Positions 53,888 to 63,375 are shown, counted from the stretch's first letter. The stretch is 64,000 bases of DNA from CAWCTD01 sp963798455 (GCA_963798455.1 CAWCTD010000003.1:3100001-3164000); one strand, 5' to 3'. The notes: generated by a model from the letters alone, not told the origin. Numbers and translations are program-made.

Positions 53888-54841
53888 TCACTTCCACCGC
53901 GACGGATCGGTAGCGGATTGGTGAAGCAAGTCTTCCACTTCGCTGCGACTCGGGATCGAAGTCTGCGCGCCGGGGCGCGTCACTGAAATTGCCGAGGCTG
54001 CGTTGGCAAAACGCAGGGCATCCGCCACCGTGGCGCCCTCCGATACAGCCACGGCATACGCCCCGTTGAAGACGTCGCCCGCGGCCGTGGTATCAACCGC
54101 CGTCACCTGGAACGCTTCCGCGCGTTGAGACGCCGCACCGTCCGACCACAGACACCCGAGGCTCCCGAGCTTCATGACCACGGCGCGAGGCCCCAGTTGG
54201 ATCAGGCGGCTCGCCGCCGCCACGGCTTGGTCGAAGTCATGGACCTCGCTCATCGGCTCGCCCAGGATGCAGGCCGCTTCGGTCTGATTCGGCGTGAGCA
54301 GGCCGACCCTGGAAAGCAGGCCCGACGGGAGAGGCCGCGCGGGCGCCGGGTCGAGGATCGTGGTCGCCCCCCTTGCCTCCGCGTGGGCGAATGCGGCTTC
54401 CACGGTTTCTAGCGGGGTTTCGAGTTGGGACAGCAGCAGGTCGCCATCCGCCAGGTCGTCCAGAGCGGCCAGGGCCGTCCGTGGGTCCAGCGTGGCGTTC
54501 GCGCCGGGGGAGATGACAATCGAATTCTCCCCGCCCGGCAAGACGTAAATACAGGCGCAACCGGTGGGTCGCGGCGAGACGCCGACCCGGCTCACGTCCG
54601 CACCCGCCTCCCGCAGGCTCGCCAACAGCCTTGGCCCGAAGGGATCGCTCCCGACCTGCCCGACCATGAAGACCCGGCCGCCGAGCCTGGCCGCGGCACA
54701 GGCCTGGTTAGCGCCTTTGCCGCCCGGATGCAGCGCAAGGTCACCGCCGCCCAGCGTTTCCCCCTCGCGCGGCAGGCGATCGACCGCCAGCACCAGGTCC
54801 ATGTTCGCGCTGCCCAGCACAAAGATCCTGCGTGAATTCAT
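53888..54841 (-). CDS. rbsK: Ribokinase (PfkB family)
   Basis: 317 residues, no export signal. Ribokinase phosphorylates D-ribose at O5 using ATP. Motifs: GSANMDLVL at the start, the substrate-site LHPGGKGANQACAAARLGG, the TPNQTEA segment, and the anion hole/catalytic site DTTAAGDVFNGA with the base Asp. Length is typical. It lies 18 bp downstream of the ADP-ribosylglycohydrolase-like gene on the same strand, so the two are likely co-transcribed. That pairing suggests salvage of ribose from an ADP-ribosyl- or nucleoside-type substrate. Confidence 0.9.
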   Translation of the reverse strand: MNSRRIFVLGSANMDLVLAVDRLPREGETLGGGDLALHPGGKGANQACAAARLGGRVFMVGQVGSDPFGPRLLASLREAGADVSRVGVSPRPTGCACIYVLPGGENSIVISPGANATLDPRTALAALDDLADGDLLLSQLETPLETVEAAFAHAEARGATTILDPAPARPLPSGLLSRVGLLTPNQTEAACILGEPMSEVHDFDQAVAAASRLIQLGPRAVVMKLGSLGCLWSDGAASQRAEAFQVTAVDTTAAGDVFNGAYAVAVSEGATVADALRFANAASAISVTRPGAQTSIPSRSEVEDLLHQSATDPSRWK

Positions 54842-54859
54842 ATTGCGCCTCGGTGTCTC

Positions 54860-56438
54860 CTATCGGAATACGATCAGGTCGTTGAGCAGGATCTCGGAGC
54901 CCTTGGACCCAGGGTAAGGCTCTCCGCGAACCACGAGCCGCACGGTGTGCGGGCCGTTCTTCAACCCAAACTCATGCCAGACGTCCTCATCCCCCTTGGT
55001 GCTGTTCTCGTCGGGGTAGACATCGACGGTTCGGTCCAGCTTGCCATCCAGGTACACGTCGGCTTTGCCTCCAGTGGGGAGATAGGAGCCGGTGATGATG
55101 GCCCCGGTGCCTTGAAACGATATGGTGGCCTCCGCGCCCTTCTCGCTGCTGGTGCGCACCGGGTTGGCGCTCCGCCCCTGCGCCGCGCCCGTGGTCCAAT
55201 TGCCCTTCCAGCTCCAGCGCGCATCATTGACCGCGACGCGTTCGACCGGCGAGCCGTAGTCGTCCCAGAGCGCCAGTCTGACCGGCTTGGCGATCTGCGT
55301 CTTCACGATAAGCTTGTCGCCGTCGAGGCGGCCTCCCGTCCGGTTGACCATTTCCACCGCGCGTTTCTCGGTGCTTTCGACGATGGTCCGGAACGAGTAG
55401 TCCGTGTACTGGAACTTCTTGTCGGCGATGGCGGGGATTCCGGATTTCCACTCATCCGGAATGCGCTTGTAGCCGAGGATCACCCCCACGATGCCGGCCG
55501 CGCTGGATGGGTTGCAGTCGGAATCCTGCCCGCAGCGCGTGCTGATGGTCATGGTCTTGCCGATGTCGCCGCCCCCGTACAGGAGTCCGAGCGCGATGTA
55601 GGCGCCGTTGATCTTGGCGTCGATGTTGAAGGGGCGCAGCGCCCCCGCCGGGCAGGGCTCGCGTCCGTTCCACTTCTCCTCGATCCGGTTCCACACCTTG
55701 ATCCAGTCGCTGGGATTCTCCTTGGACCAGGCCAGGACATCCGTCATCATCCGGGCATAGGGGCTCTTGGCCGGCAGGCAGGCCACGCCGGCTTCGACGA
55801 CCTTGCGCGGGATCGCTTTCGAAGAAGGCCGCCGCGTACATGCAGGACACGAACATGCCGCCGTAGATGCCGTCCCCGTAATTCATGACGCGCCCCGCTC
55901 GGTCCGCGATGCTGATGGCGGCCTGCGGGAGTCCCGGCGTCATCATGCCGATGAAATCCGACTCGATCTGGAAATCGATGTCGTTGGCGTGGACGTTGTA
56001 CTTGGGCGTGCCGGACAGTGCCGCCGGAACTCCCCGTTTCAGGGCCCGGCGGGCCGCCAGGTTGGCGTGCCACAGACCGTACCTGGCTTCCCGGAAGGCC
56101 GCGCCGAAGTCCTCGGTAGTCGCGCCGAGCCCCTTGTCGTCGAGCACCTTGGCGAAGGTCATGTCCACGTACAGGTCATCCTGCCCCAGCGAGTTCGAGA
56201 CGCGGTCCGGCTTCCACGCCGGCAGCTTCTCCTCGGGCAGGATGGCGCCCATGGACCGGAACTCGGTGGGCGCGCCAAAGCTGACGCCGATCATCTGGCC
56301 GGCCCAGCCGCCCTCGATCTTGTCGCGCAGTTCCGCGACGGCGATCTCCTTTTGTGCGGGCGCGGCCGTGATGGAAAGTACGGCAACCAACACAGCCAGA
56401 GCCAGTGGAAATGAACAGAGCAGCAGTTTGCGGTTCAT
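54860..56438 (-). CDS. Exported ADP-ribosylglycohydrolase-family protein with C-terminal beta-domain, interrupted by a +1 frameshift
   Basis: A Sec signal (LLLCSFPLALAVLVAVLSI) opens the first frame, which carries ADP-ribosylglycohydrolase-type elements: GWAGQMIGVSFGAPTEF, SLGQDDLYVDMTF and the later NDIDFQIESD and YGDGIYGGMF. Near 55808 an extra base breaks the frame; correcting it joins FFESDP to RKVVEAGVACLPAKSPYARMM. The second part has CGQDSDCNPSSAAGIVGVI, the usual second metal site, and then a ~170-residue beta-rich domain. Corrected length is about 525 residues. The metal-binding aspartates for hydrolysis of ADP-ribosyl or related N-glycosidic bonds are in place. True ARH proteins are cytosolic; export is unusual. 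Confidence 0.78.
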
Positions 56439-56500
56439 CGAAGCCCCGCCTTTCAGGACGTTCAGAACCTACCTAGCCTATCACTTGAGGGTGTTGCAGC

Positions 56501-56540
56501 CTAGCCCAGGGCCTCCGCCATTACTTTGCGCAACTCGCGG
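56501..56540 (-). pseudogene. 3' remnant of a carboxylesterase-like gene
   Basis: Read on the minus strand this 40-bp stretch encodes RELRKVMAEALG and a stop. It matches the end of the esterase gene at 57975-58014 (RELRKVVAEALG) at 34 of 40 bases by my count, with one amino-acid change. Upstream in the same frame about 12 more codons are open but unrelated to the esterase. It and the esterase end bracket the APC permease gene as direct repeats. Confidence 0.65.
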
Positions 56541-56635
56541 TAGCCGGTGGCTCCGACGCGGCGCAAAGGCCTGAGCGAGAGTTACGGCGGATTTTGGCGT
56601 AATGTCCGCTGCTCTTGTGGGACAATCGAGTCTCA

Positions 56636-57970
56636 GTGCCGAGCCGCGCAGCGGAGAAGACCATCCTTCGGCGGACCCTGGGTCTTTGGGATCTGGTGTT
56701 CTATGGCATCATCCTGATCCAGCCCACGGCTCCCATGCCGCTGTTCGGCGTGGTGAGCCAAGAGGCGCGGGGGCACGTCGTCACCACAGTCCTGATCGCC
56801 ATGTGCGCGATGCTGTTCACGGCCATCAGCTATGGACGCATGGCGCGGGCGTATCCCAGCGCGGGCTCCGCCTATACATACGTAGGGCGTGAAATCCATT
56901 CGGGGCTTGGATTCGTCACCGGTTGGAGCGTGGCCATGGACTACATGCTCAACCCCGTCATCTGCACCATCTGGTGCAGCAAAGCGGCCATGAACATTGT
57001 TCCGGAGATCCCCTACACGGCCTGGGCGCTTTTCTTCGCCGCGCTGTTCACCGGCTTGAACCTGCGCGGCATCCGCGCTACCGCGCGCACGAATGCAGTG
57101 CTGGTGGGAGTCATGTGCGTGGTGATCGTGTATTTCTTCGTGGAAGCAGTACGCTACATTTTCCACCTGCCGAACGTCGCGTTCCTGCGGCCGTTCTACG
57201 ATCCGGCTTCGTTTTCGTGGCGAGCGGTTTCCACGGGCACTTCCATCGCGGTGCTGACTTTCATCGGCTTCGATGCCATTTCGACGCTTTCCGAGGAGGT
57301 TCGCAATCCGCGGCGGAACATACTGCTGGCCACGGTCTTGACGTGCCTGATCACGGGCTTACTGGCCACACTCGAAGTCTACGCGGGCCAACTGGTGTGG
57401 CCGGATTATCGGGCCTATCCCGACGTGGACACGGCCTTTGTGGCCGTAGCAGGCCGGGCCGGAGGCGCGGTGCTTTTTCAGGTGGTCAATCTGACACTGC
57501 TGGTGGCGACGATTGGGTCCGGCATGGGCTCCCAACTCGCCGCGGCGCGCCTGCTTTACGGAATGGGAAGAGACAACACCATCCCTCGGGGATTCTTTGG
57601 CGCCATCGAGCCCAAGCGTGGTATCCCTCGCAACAACGTGCTGTTCACGGGCGGGTTGGCGCTGGCCGGCGCGTTCGTGATGAGCTACCAGCTTGGCGCG
57701 GAACTGCTCAACTTCGGCGCTTTCATCGCCTTCATGGGAGTCAATGCCGCGGCGTTTGTGCGGTACTTCCTGAAGGCGACAGAAAAGAAGCTCTCGAATT
57801 TTCTGCCGCCGGTCCTGGGCTTCTTGATCTGCGGCTACATTTGGCTGAGCCTGCGCACACCGGCCAAGCTTGCGGGCAGTATCTGGCTACTCGTCGGCAT
57901 CGCCTACTGCGGCTATAAGACAGGCGGTTTCCGCCGGCGGATCGAGTTCGCGGAGTTGCCGCCCGAGTGA
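56636..57970 (+). CDS. APC-superfamily amino-acid permease
   Basis: 444 residues from GTG 56636; a TTG at 56615 is an alternative start. About twelve transmembrane segments. The first helix has the APC break (YGIILIQPTAPMPLFGVV) and later family features include SAGSAYTYVGREIHSGLGFVTGW, FIGFDAISTLSEEVRNPRRNI and QLAAARLLYGMGRDN, similar to bacterial amino-acid/polyamine permeases. Likely role: proton-coupled uptake of an amino acid or polyamine. It lies in opposite orientation between two copies of an esterase 3' end and stops 4 bp before the esterase stop, tail to tail. Confidence 0.85.
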   Translation: MPSRAAEKTILRRTLGLWDLVFYGIILIQPTAPMPLFGVVSQEARGHVVTTVLIAMCAMLFTAISYGRMARAYPSAGSAYTYVGREIHSGLGFVTGWSVAMDYMLNPVICTIWCSKAAMNIVPEIPYTAWALFFAALFTGLNLRGIRATARTNAVLVGVMCVVIVYFFVEAVRYIFHLPNVAFLRPFYDPASFSWRAVSTGTSIAVLTFIGFDAISTLSEEVRNPRRNILLATVLTCLITGLLATLEVYAGQLVWPDYRAYPDVDTAFVAVAGRAGGAVLFQVVNLTLLVATIGSGMGSQLAAARLLYGMGRDNTIPRGFFGAIEPKRGIPRNNVLFTGGLALAGAFVMSYQLGAELLNFGAFIAFMGVNAAAFVRYFLKATEKKLSNFLPPVLGFLICGYIWLSLRTPAKLAGSIWLLVGIAYCGYKTGGFRRRIEFAELPPE

Positions 57971-57974
57971 CCGG

Positions 57975-58014
57975 TTAGCCCAAGGCTTCCGCCACCACTT
58001 TGCGCAGCTCGCGG
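57975..58014 (-). repeat. Direct-repeat partner within the esterase 3' end
   Basis: The last 13 codons of the esterase gene match the remnant at 56501-56540. Both copies face the same way, with the APC permease gene (56636-57970) between them. Confidence 0.65.
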
Positions 58015-59699
58015 TCGGGATCGTTCTTCACTTGGCAGGTCTTGTCGAAGACCATCACCGGACCCTGCTGCGCGTTGTAGACGGGCCATTGCGGCAACCC
58101 GCCGTGATTCGGGTCGCCCTTGCGCGCGAAGTTGATCCAGGCGTCGCTCACCTTGGCGGCCAGATCCCGGGCCTCGGCGCCGCCGCCGGTGGCAAAGGCG
58201 GAGACGTCCGTGTTGTAGAACACAAAGGGGATCTCGGAGCAATGGAACGCGCGCGGCCGCCCGTCCAATAGCGGCGTCTGCCAGGCGAACAAGTACATGT
58301 AGGCGGGAGCCGCGCCCTTGGCCGCCTTCCGCTCGGCCTGGGTGACCGCGTTCGTCCGCACGCTGAACATCCGCGACAGCAGTTCCACCGGCTTCACGCT
58401 GGGATAGGCTTTCCGGTACGCCTCGACCACCATCCCGGCCTTGTCGCCGTATCGCTCCGCCGCCCGCTTCTTCATCTCGTCTTCCGACATCGATTCCAAG
58501 GCTGCGTTCGTCATGCTGGGCGACTGCTCGTTCAGAACCGTGCCGATGATCATGGGCACGTTCGCCGAAACGTCCGGCGCGTCGGGGTCGAAAGGATGAC
58601 GGGTGACGATCTTGCCGTCCACCACCGGACTGAAACCAAGGCGCGGCATCGCCCCACGCGGGGTCGGCATTCCGGGGCCACCCATCGGCGCGTTCGGCTG
58701 GAGTTTCTTCAGGGCCGCGTTCTGAGCCTCGAGCAAGCGCGCGTAAGGCATGGTCTGAATCTTGTCGATGCTGGCTTTGTTGAGCCCCAGTTCCGTAACC
58801 ACGGCGGCCGCCAGCTTTGCGGCGAGTTCCGGGTCGCCGAGGCGCAGCGTCGAGCCGCTCTCGACCACACCCTTGTGGAACAGCCCCTTGGCCATCGGCA
58901 TGGACATCAGAGTGCTGACCTTGCCGCCCCCGCCGGATTGCCCAAAAATCAACACGTTGCCAGGGTCTCCGCCGAAGTTGGCGATGTTGTCCCGCACCCA
59001 TTCCAGCGCCGCCACCAGGTCCAGCACGCCGGCACTCACAGAGCTGGCATACTTTTCGCCATAGGCGGCCAGGTTCATGTAGCCGAGGATGTTGAGACGG
59101 TGATTCAGGCTGACGACGACCACGTCGCCGCGCCGGCTCAGGCTTTCGCCGTTGTAAGCGGGCTGCTCCTGCCCGGAGCCCGCCGTCCAGCCGCCGCCGT
59201 GGAGCCACACCATGACCGGCCGCTTCTTGCCGTCATTCAGCCCTGGCGTCCAGAGGTTGGCGCGCAGGCAGTCCTCACCCGGCTGCCCGTCGTCCCACTC
59301 GAACAGGAAGGCGTTTTCATCGTTCAACCAGCCGACCCGAGGTCCCTGCGGGCAGGTGGGTCCGTACCACATGGTGCTGCGAATTCCGGTCCAGGGCTGC
59401 GGCTTGGTGGGAGGAAGGAAGCGCGCGGCGCCCTCGGTGGTCCCCGCATAGGGGATGCCCTTGAAGGTGTGGATGCCGTTCCGCTGGAAGCCACGGACCT
59501 TGCCCGCGGTGGTCTGGGCGGTGGTGGCATCGGTCGCCACAATGGTGGTCGGCAAGGTGCCTGCTCCCGCGTTGCTTCGGGAGCAGCCCGTGGGCAGCAA
59601 TCCGGCGGCAGCGCCGCCCGCCAAGCCGGCCGTGCTTGTGAGCAATGTCCTCCGGCCGAAGGGTCTCCGTAACCAGGATCGATTGTCGTCGTTGGGCAT
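57975..59699 (-). CDS. Exported type-B carboxylesterase
   Basis: 574 residues from the ATG at 59699; a longer frame from 59837 would overlap the receptor gene. A Tat signal (RRPFGRRTLLTSTAGLAGGAA) contains a possible lipobox (LLPTGC). The carboxylesterase fold shows EDCLRANLWTP, the oxyanion loop WLHGGGWTAGSGQ, and the nucleophile S255 in FGQSGGGG. A short aspartate/glutamate and histidine are expected further on (SPVVDGK region and AFHCSEIPFVF). Likely hydrolyses esters on plant cell-wall sugars or aryl esters outside the cytoplasm. It follows the second TonB receptor gene on the same strand, with a strong hairpin between them. Confidence 0.88.
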   Translation of the reverse strand: MPNDDNRSWLRRPFGRRTLLTSTAGLAGGAAAGLLPTGCSRSNAGAGTLPTTIVATDATTAQTTAGKVRGFQRNGIHTFKGIPYAGTTEGAARFLPPTKPQPWTGIRSTMWYGPTCPQGPRVGWLNDENAFLFEWDDGQPGEDCLRANLWTPGLNDGKKRPVMVWLHGGGWTAGSGQEQPAYNGESLSRRGDVVVVSLNHRLNILGYMNLAAYGEKYASSVSAGVLDLVAALEWVRDNIANFGGDPGNVLIFGQSGGGGKVSTLMSMPMAKGLFHKGVVESGSTLRLGDPELAAKLAAAVVTELGLNKASIDKIQTMPYARLLEAQNAALKKLQPNAPMGGPGMPTPRGAMPRLGFSPVVDGKIVTRHPFDPDAPDVSANVPMIIGTVLNEQSPSMTNAALESMSEDEMKKRAAERYGDKAGMVVEAYRKAYPSVKPVELLSRMFSVRTNAVTQAERKAAKGAAPAYMYLFAWQTPLLDGRPRAFHCSEIPFVFYNTDVSAFATGGGAEARDLAAKVSDAWINFARKGDPNHGGLPQWPVYNAQQGPVMVFDKTCQVKNDPDRELRKVVAEALG

Positions 59700-59741
59700 G
59701 TTTGAATTCTCCGATGTATTCAATGGGGCTGTAAATGGTGA

Positions 59742-59768
59742 GGGGGCATGCCGGTTTGGCATGCCCCC
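59742..59768 (-). terminator. Strong hairpin between the TonB receptor and esterase genes
   Basis: GGGGGCATGCC and GGCATGCCCCC form a perfect 11-bp stem with a 5-nt loop, 20 bp after the receptor stop on the minus strand. Only a weak T-rich tail follows. It likely ends or reduces read-through into the esterase gene. Confidence 0.65.
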
Positions 59769-59787
59769 AAGAGAGTACACGGTGAGA

Positions 59788-62700
59788 CTAGAAGTAAAAC
59801 TTCGCGGCGATCTGAATGCTGCGGGCGGCGCGAACACCGCTCAGTGCGCCGAAACCGAACCGGCCGGCGCCTCCAGTGCCTACCGGCGTCGGAAGGTTGG
59901 TGATCTTGCCGGTGGCTTGGTCAAACGTCGGGCTGTTGGCGAAGCCGTTCCACTGGGTGTGGTTCCAGGCGTTGTACATCTCGAACCGGAGCTGGAAGAA
60001 GCGTTCTTCGCTCTTCCCGACCAGGATCTTCTTGAAAACCGAAAGGTCCCAGTTGTTTAGTCCAGGGCCGCGGAACGGCCGGACCACCGAATCCATCCCC
60101 ATGCTGCCCTTCGCCGCGGGCTGGAAGCAGGAGGTGTCGATAAAGGCTCCCAGCGTCCGGCTGCCCGGCGAGAGGTTCGGATTGCAGGTCAGCACGGGGC
60201 GGGGGGCCCAGCCTTCCGAACCCGTGATCTGCCGGTTCACGGTCGTCGCGCCGGCGCCCTGAACAGCGTACTTGCCGACGTCGCTCACGGCAGCGCTCTG
60301 AGCGACCACCTGGGGCGCGCCGGAAGTCAGGCTGGTAATGCCGGAGATCTGCCAGTCGTTCAGGATCACTTTGAAGACCGGGTTGGCGAGGGGCGTGCCG
60401 TTGCGCGCGAATCGCGGCATGTTGTAGATGTAGTTGACGACAAGGGACTGGGTACGGTCGTAAGTCAGCAGGCCGTAGTCAGCCTTCCGGTGATCGGCGG
60501 GGTTGCCGGCGTATTGGAAGTCCGTGTCGGTTCCCAGGGCCTTCCCCCAGCTATAGTTGATCCCGAGGGTCAGGTCCCTGGCGAATCGCCGGTCCGCGGA
60601 GACTTGCAGTCCGTTGTAATTGGAGCTGGAGCCGTAGGTCGCGATGAACCCGCCCCCGCCGAGTCCGGATTGTGCCACCGCCGTTCCGCCGCCGGCGTAG
60701 CCGGTGTACGGACGGAGGAAGTCGACCGGCATGGCGTTGTCGCCGGTGAGGTTGCCGGCGGCCTTGGTCGGGTCCTGGTTCTGCGGCAGCCAAGCGCTCC
60801 CGAATGGCGCCTCGTTGAACGCATTACGGGCCAGACCGTGCCGCGTCTGGGTGCCGACGTAGCCGACATCCAGCCGGAAGTTCAACGGCAGCTCGTGCTG
60901 CACGCTGAGGTTGTAATTGTAGACTGTCGGTATCTTCCCTTCCGGCGAGAGCCCCGCGACGTTCAGCGGGAATAGGGTGCTGGAAGAGGACGCTAAGTCG
61001 TTCAGGTTGCCGTAGTAGAGCTTCGGCGTCACGAGCCCCGGTGGGTAGCTGATCTGGGCGAAGATCATGTTCCCCTGGATTCTCTCGTAGAACACGCCGC
61101 CACCCGCGCGGACCACGGTCTTGCCGCTGGCGCCGGCAGGGGTCCAGGCCAATCCGAATCGCGGGCCGATGAGCACCCCAGAGCCCTTGATCATGCCCGG
61201 TGCCACGCCGTTCACGCCCCCCACGACCATGCCATTGAAGGGATCCCCCGAGTTGGGCACGATGGCTCCGATGAGAGCCCCCAACGCGGTCTGTCCCGTG
61301 AGCGGATTCCGCGCCACTCTGTTCGTTCCCGAACACGGGCTGGCGGCCAGACACGCCGGCTGGTACAGGACCACCCTCTTTGCCGGATCGTAGCGAGCGA
61401 GCTGGAGGCTGGATACCTGCTGCTTCTCGTCATACCAGGGGTTAAGGATGCTAAAGCGGACTCCGAAGTCGATGCTCAGGTTGGACCGCACCTTCCAGTT
61501 ATCCTGCCCGTACCACTCGAAACTCGTGTATCTGTAGTAGCCCTTGCGGTACGTGTTCGACTGCTCGAAGGTCTTGTAATTCCCTAGCAGCGCATTGGAA
61601 AACGCCCAGCCGGTGTCGCCAGGGTTGGAAGTGTCGCGGCTGAAATCGATACGGCCGTTGTTGACAATGGTGCCTGTCTGGCGCTTGAAACTGGTTTCGA
61701 AGTTGAAGCCGAACTTCAGGGTGTGTCTGGCCGTCACTTTGGCCACGTTGTCCGTGAAGTTCTTGGTTATGTTCTCGTTGTCGTAGGGCATGCCGGCAAT
61801 GTAGAGCGTGGGCGAGTTCGTGCCGACGTCCCAGGTCATGTTGGGGACCTGGCCGAGCGGATCCGCGGTCGGGTAGAGCAGCGGCAAGGTGACTCCGGAG
61901 TTCTTCGCCAGGTACTTGCTGTCCGGCTCGATGACGTTGGGGAGCCAGTTGCGGGTGTTGCCGTAGTTGGCCTCGTTGGTCAAGGTGGGGTTGATGATGG
62001 TCGTGATGGTTCCCGATGACCCGATGCCACCTGTCTGGGCGTGGAACGGCGCAATGCCGATGACGTTGTTGACGTTCAAGCCCGCAGACTGCATCGCGTC
62101 GCGGCTATTCAGGTTCACCCGGCCGGACGCCTTCCAGTTTGTGGAGATGTTCCAGTCGCCCCGGAAGTTCATATCATTCCGCTTGTCCGTCCCAGCGAAT
62201 TGATACTGATAGTTGTATAGGTTGTCGACGCCCAGCCGGTTGGGCACCGGGTAGAAGTTCAAGAGCTGCTGGCCGTACTTGTTGATGCGCGACTGCGGAA
62301 TCTGATTGCCGGAAAAAGGAGCCTTGCCGTTGGCCGGATCCAGGATGGCGACGGGCTTTCCGTTCTCCTGGGTCTTGGAGAAGTCCCCGAGGCGCTCCTC
62401 GGCGGTCGGCATCAATTTGTTAACCAGGTTGTCGAACAGGCGCGGGCGCTGGAACTCGAAGTTGGCGAAGAAGAACAGCTTGTCCTTGCTGGTGTTGAAC
62501 TTCCCGGGAATGTAAGCCGGCCCGCCGATCTGGAATCCCTCCGTGCGGTTCCGGTTGCGGGCGCGGGCCACGCCGTTGTAGTTGTTGATCCACGAGTTGG
62601 CGTTCATCCACTCGTTGCGGATGAAGAGATAGGCGCCCCCGTGGAAGTCCTTGGTCCCGCCCTTGGTCACCATCACGATGTTGGAGCCGGCGGCGCGGCC

Positions 62701-63375
62701 GAATTCCGCCTGCTGGCCGTTGGTGAGCACCCTGAACTCAGCGATGATGTCGTTGTTGAGCCGCAACGGCGTGTAGCTGTTGTTGCCGACATCCTGGTTG
62801 GTGGTGCCATCCACCATCATGGCGTTCTGGTCCGAACGCAGCCCGTTGGCGTTGTTGGTATCTGGGTTGAAACCCGGCATGGTCTTCAGCAAGTCGGTAT
62901 ACGTCCGGCCTGAGGATGCCAGGTCAACGATCTGGCTGGTTGTAATCGTGCCTGAACGCTCCGCGCTGACCGTCTGCAACGTGACCGAACTGGCCTCGAC
63001 GGTGATGGACTCGCCCACCGCGCCCAGTTCCAGCGTGATGGGGGGCAGCCCGACCCGCTCCATGGCAAACAGTCTGACGTCCGTCTTGGTGTACTTCTTG
63101 AACCCGGCCTTCTCTATTGTGACCGTGTAGTTGCCCGGCGGCACCGGGGTAATGGCGAAGGTGCCTTCCGCGCTGGTCTCCAACTGGCGGAAGGTAGCGC
63201 CCTGATCTTGGTTGATCACTGTCACGTTGGCGGCGGGCACGACGGACCCCTGGCTGTCCATCACCACGCCGCTAATCATGCCGGAAGTCTGCTGCGCCGC
63301 GGCCGGCGAGACGCTCAACAGGAGACCCAGAAGAACTACAAACACTACTCCCTTCATCGTTGCTAGGACTCTCAT
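59788..63375 (-). CDS. TonB-dependent outer-membrane receptor, Oar-like (second)
   Basis: 1195 residues; the ATG at 63375 has GGGGAG 6 bp upstream. A Sec signal (KGVVFVVLLGLLLSVSPAAA) precedes a carboxypeptidase-regulatory-like domain (GMISGVVMDSQGSVVPAANV, SAEGTFAITPVPPGNYTVTI). The plug region reads IVDLASSGRTYTDLLKTMPG and MMVDGTTNQDVGNNSY with GQQAEFGRAAGSNIVMVTKGG, and the barrel closes with IQIAAKFYF. The plug opening and the extra-cellular loops differ from the receptor at 22515, so another ligand is likely. Transcribed divergently from a regulator and followed by the esterase gene, which may act on the imported or released compound. Confidence 0.9.
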   Translation of the reverse strand: MRVLATMKGVVFVVLLGLLLSVSPAAAQQTSGMISGVVMDSQGSVVPAANVTVINQDQGATFRQLETSAEGTFAITPVPPGNYTVTIEKAGFKKYTKTDVRLFAMERVGLPPITLELGAVGESITVEASSVTLQTVSAERSGTITTSQIVDLASSGRTYTDLLKTMPGFNPDTNNANGLRSDQNAMMVDGTTNQDVGNNSYTPLRLNNDIIAEFRVLTNGQQAEFGRAAGSNIVMVTKGGTKDFHGGAYLFIRNEWMNANSWINNYNGVARARNRNRTEGFQIGGPAYIPGKFNTSKDKLFFFANFEFQRPRLFDNLVNKLMPTAEERLGDFSKTQENGKPVAILDPANGKAPFSGNQIPQSRINKYGQQLLNFYPVPNRLGVDNLYNYQYQFAGTDKRNDMNFRGDWNISTNWKASGRVNLNSRDAMQSAGLNVNNVIGIAPFHAQTGGIGSSGTITTIINPTLTNEANYGNTRNWLPNVIEPDSKYLAKNSGVTLPLLYPTADPLGQVPNMTWDVGTNSPTLYIAGMPYDNENITKNFTDNVAKVTARHTLKFGFNFETSFKRQTGTIVNNGRIDFSRDTSNPGDTGWAFSNALLGNYKTFEQSNTYRKGYYRYTSFEWYGQDNWKVRSNLSIDFGVRFSILNPWYDEKQQVSSLQLARYDPAKRVVLYQPACLAASPCSGTNRVARNPLTGQTALGALIGAIVPNSGDPFNGMVVGGVNGVAPGMIKGSGVLIGPRFGLAWTPAGASGKTVVRAGGGVFYERIQGNMIFAQISYPPGLVTPKLYYGNLNDLASSSSTLFPLNVAGLSPEGKIPTVYNYNLSVQHELPLNFRLDVGYVGTQTRHGLARNAFNEAPFGSAWLPQNQDPTKAAGNLTGDNAMPVDFLRPYTGYAGGGTAVAQSGLGGGGFIATYGSSSNYNGLQVSADRRFARDLTLGINYSWGKALGTDTDFQYAGNPADHRKADYGLLTYDRTQSLVVNYIYNMPRFARNGTPLANPVFKVILNDWQISGITSLTSGAPQVVAQSAAVSDVGKYAVQGAGATTVNRQITGSEGWAPRPVLTCNPNLSPGSRTLGAFIDTSCFQPAAKGSMGMDSVVRPFRGPGLNNWDLSVFKKILVGKSEERFFQLRFEMYNAWNHTQWNGFANSPTFDQATGKITNLPTPVGTGGAGRFGFGALSGVRAARSIQIAAKFYF

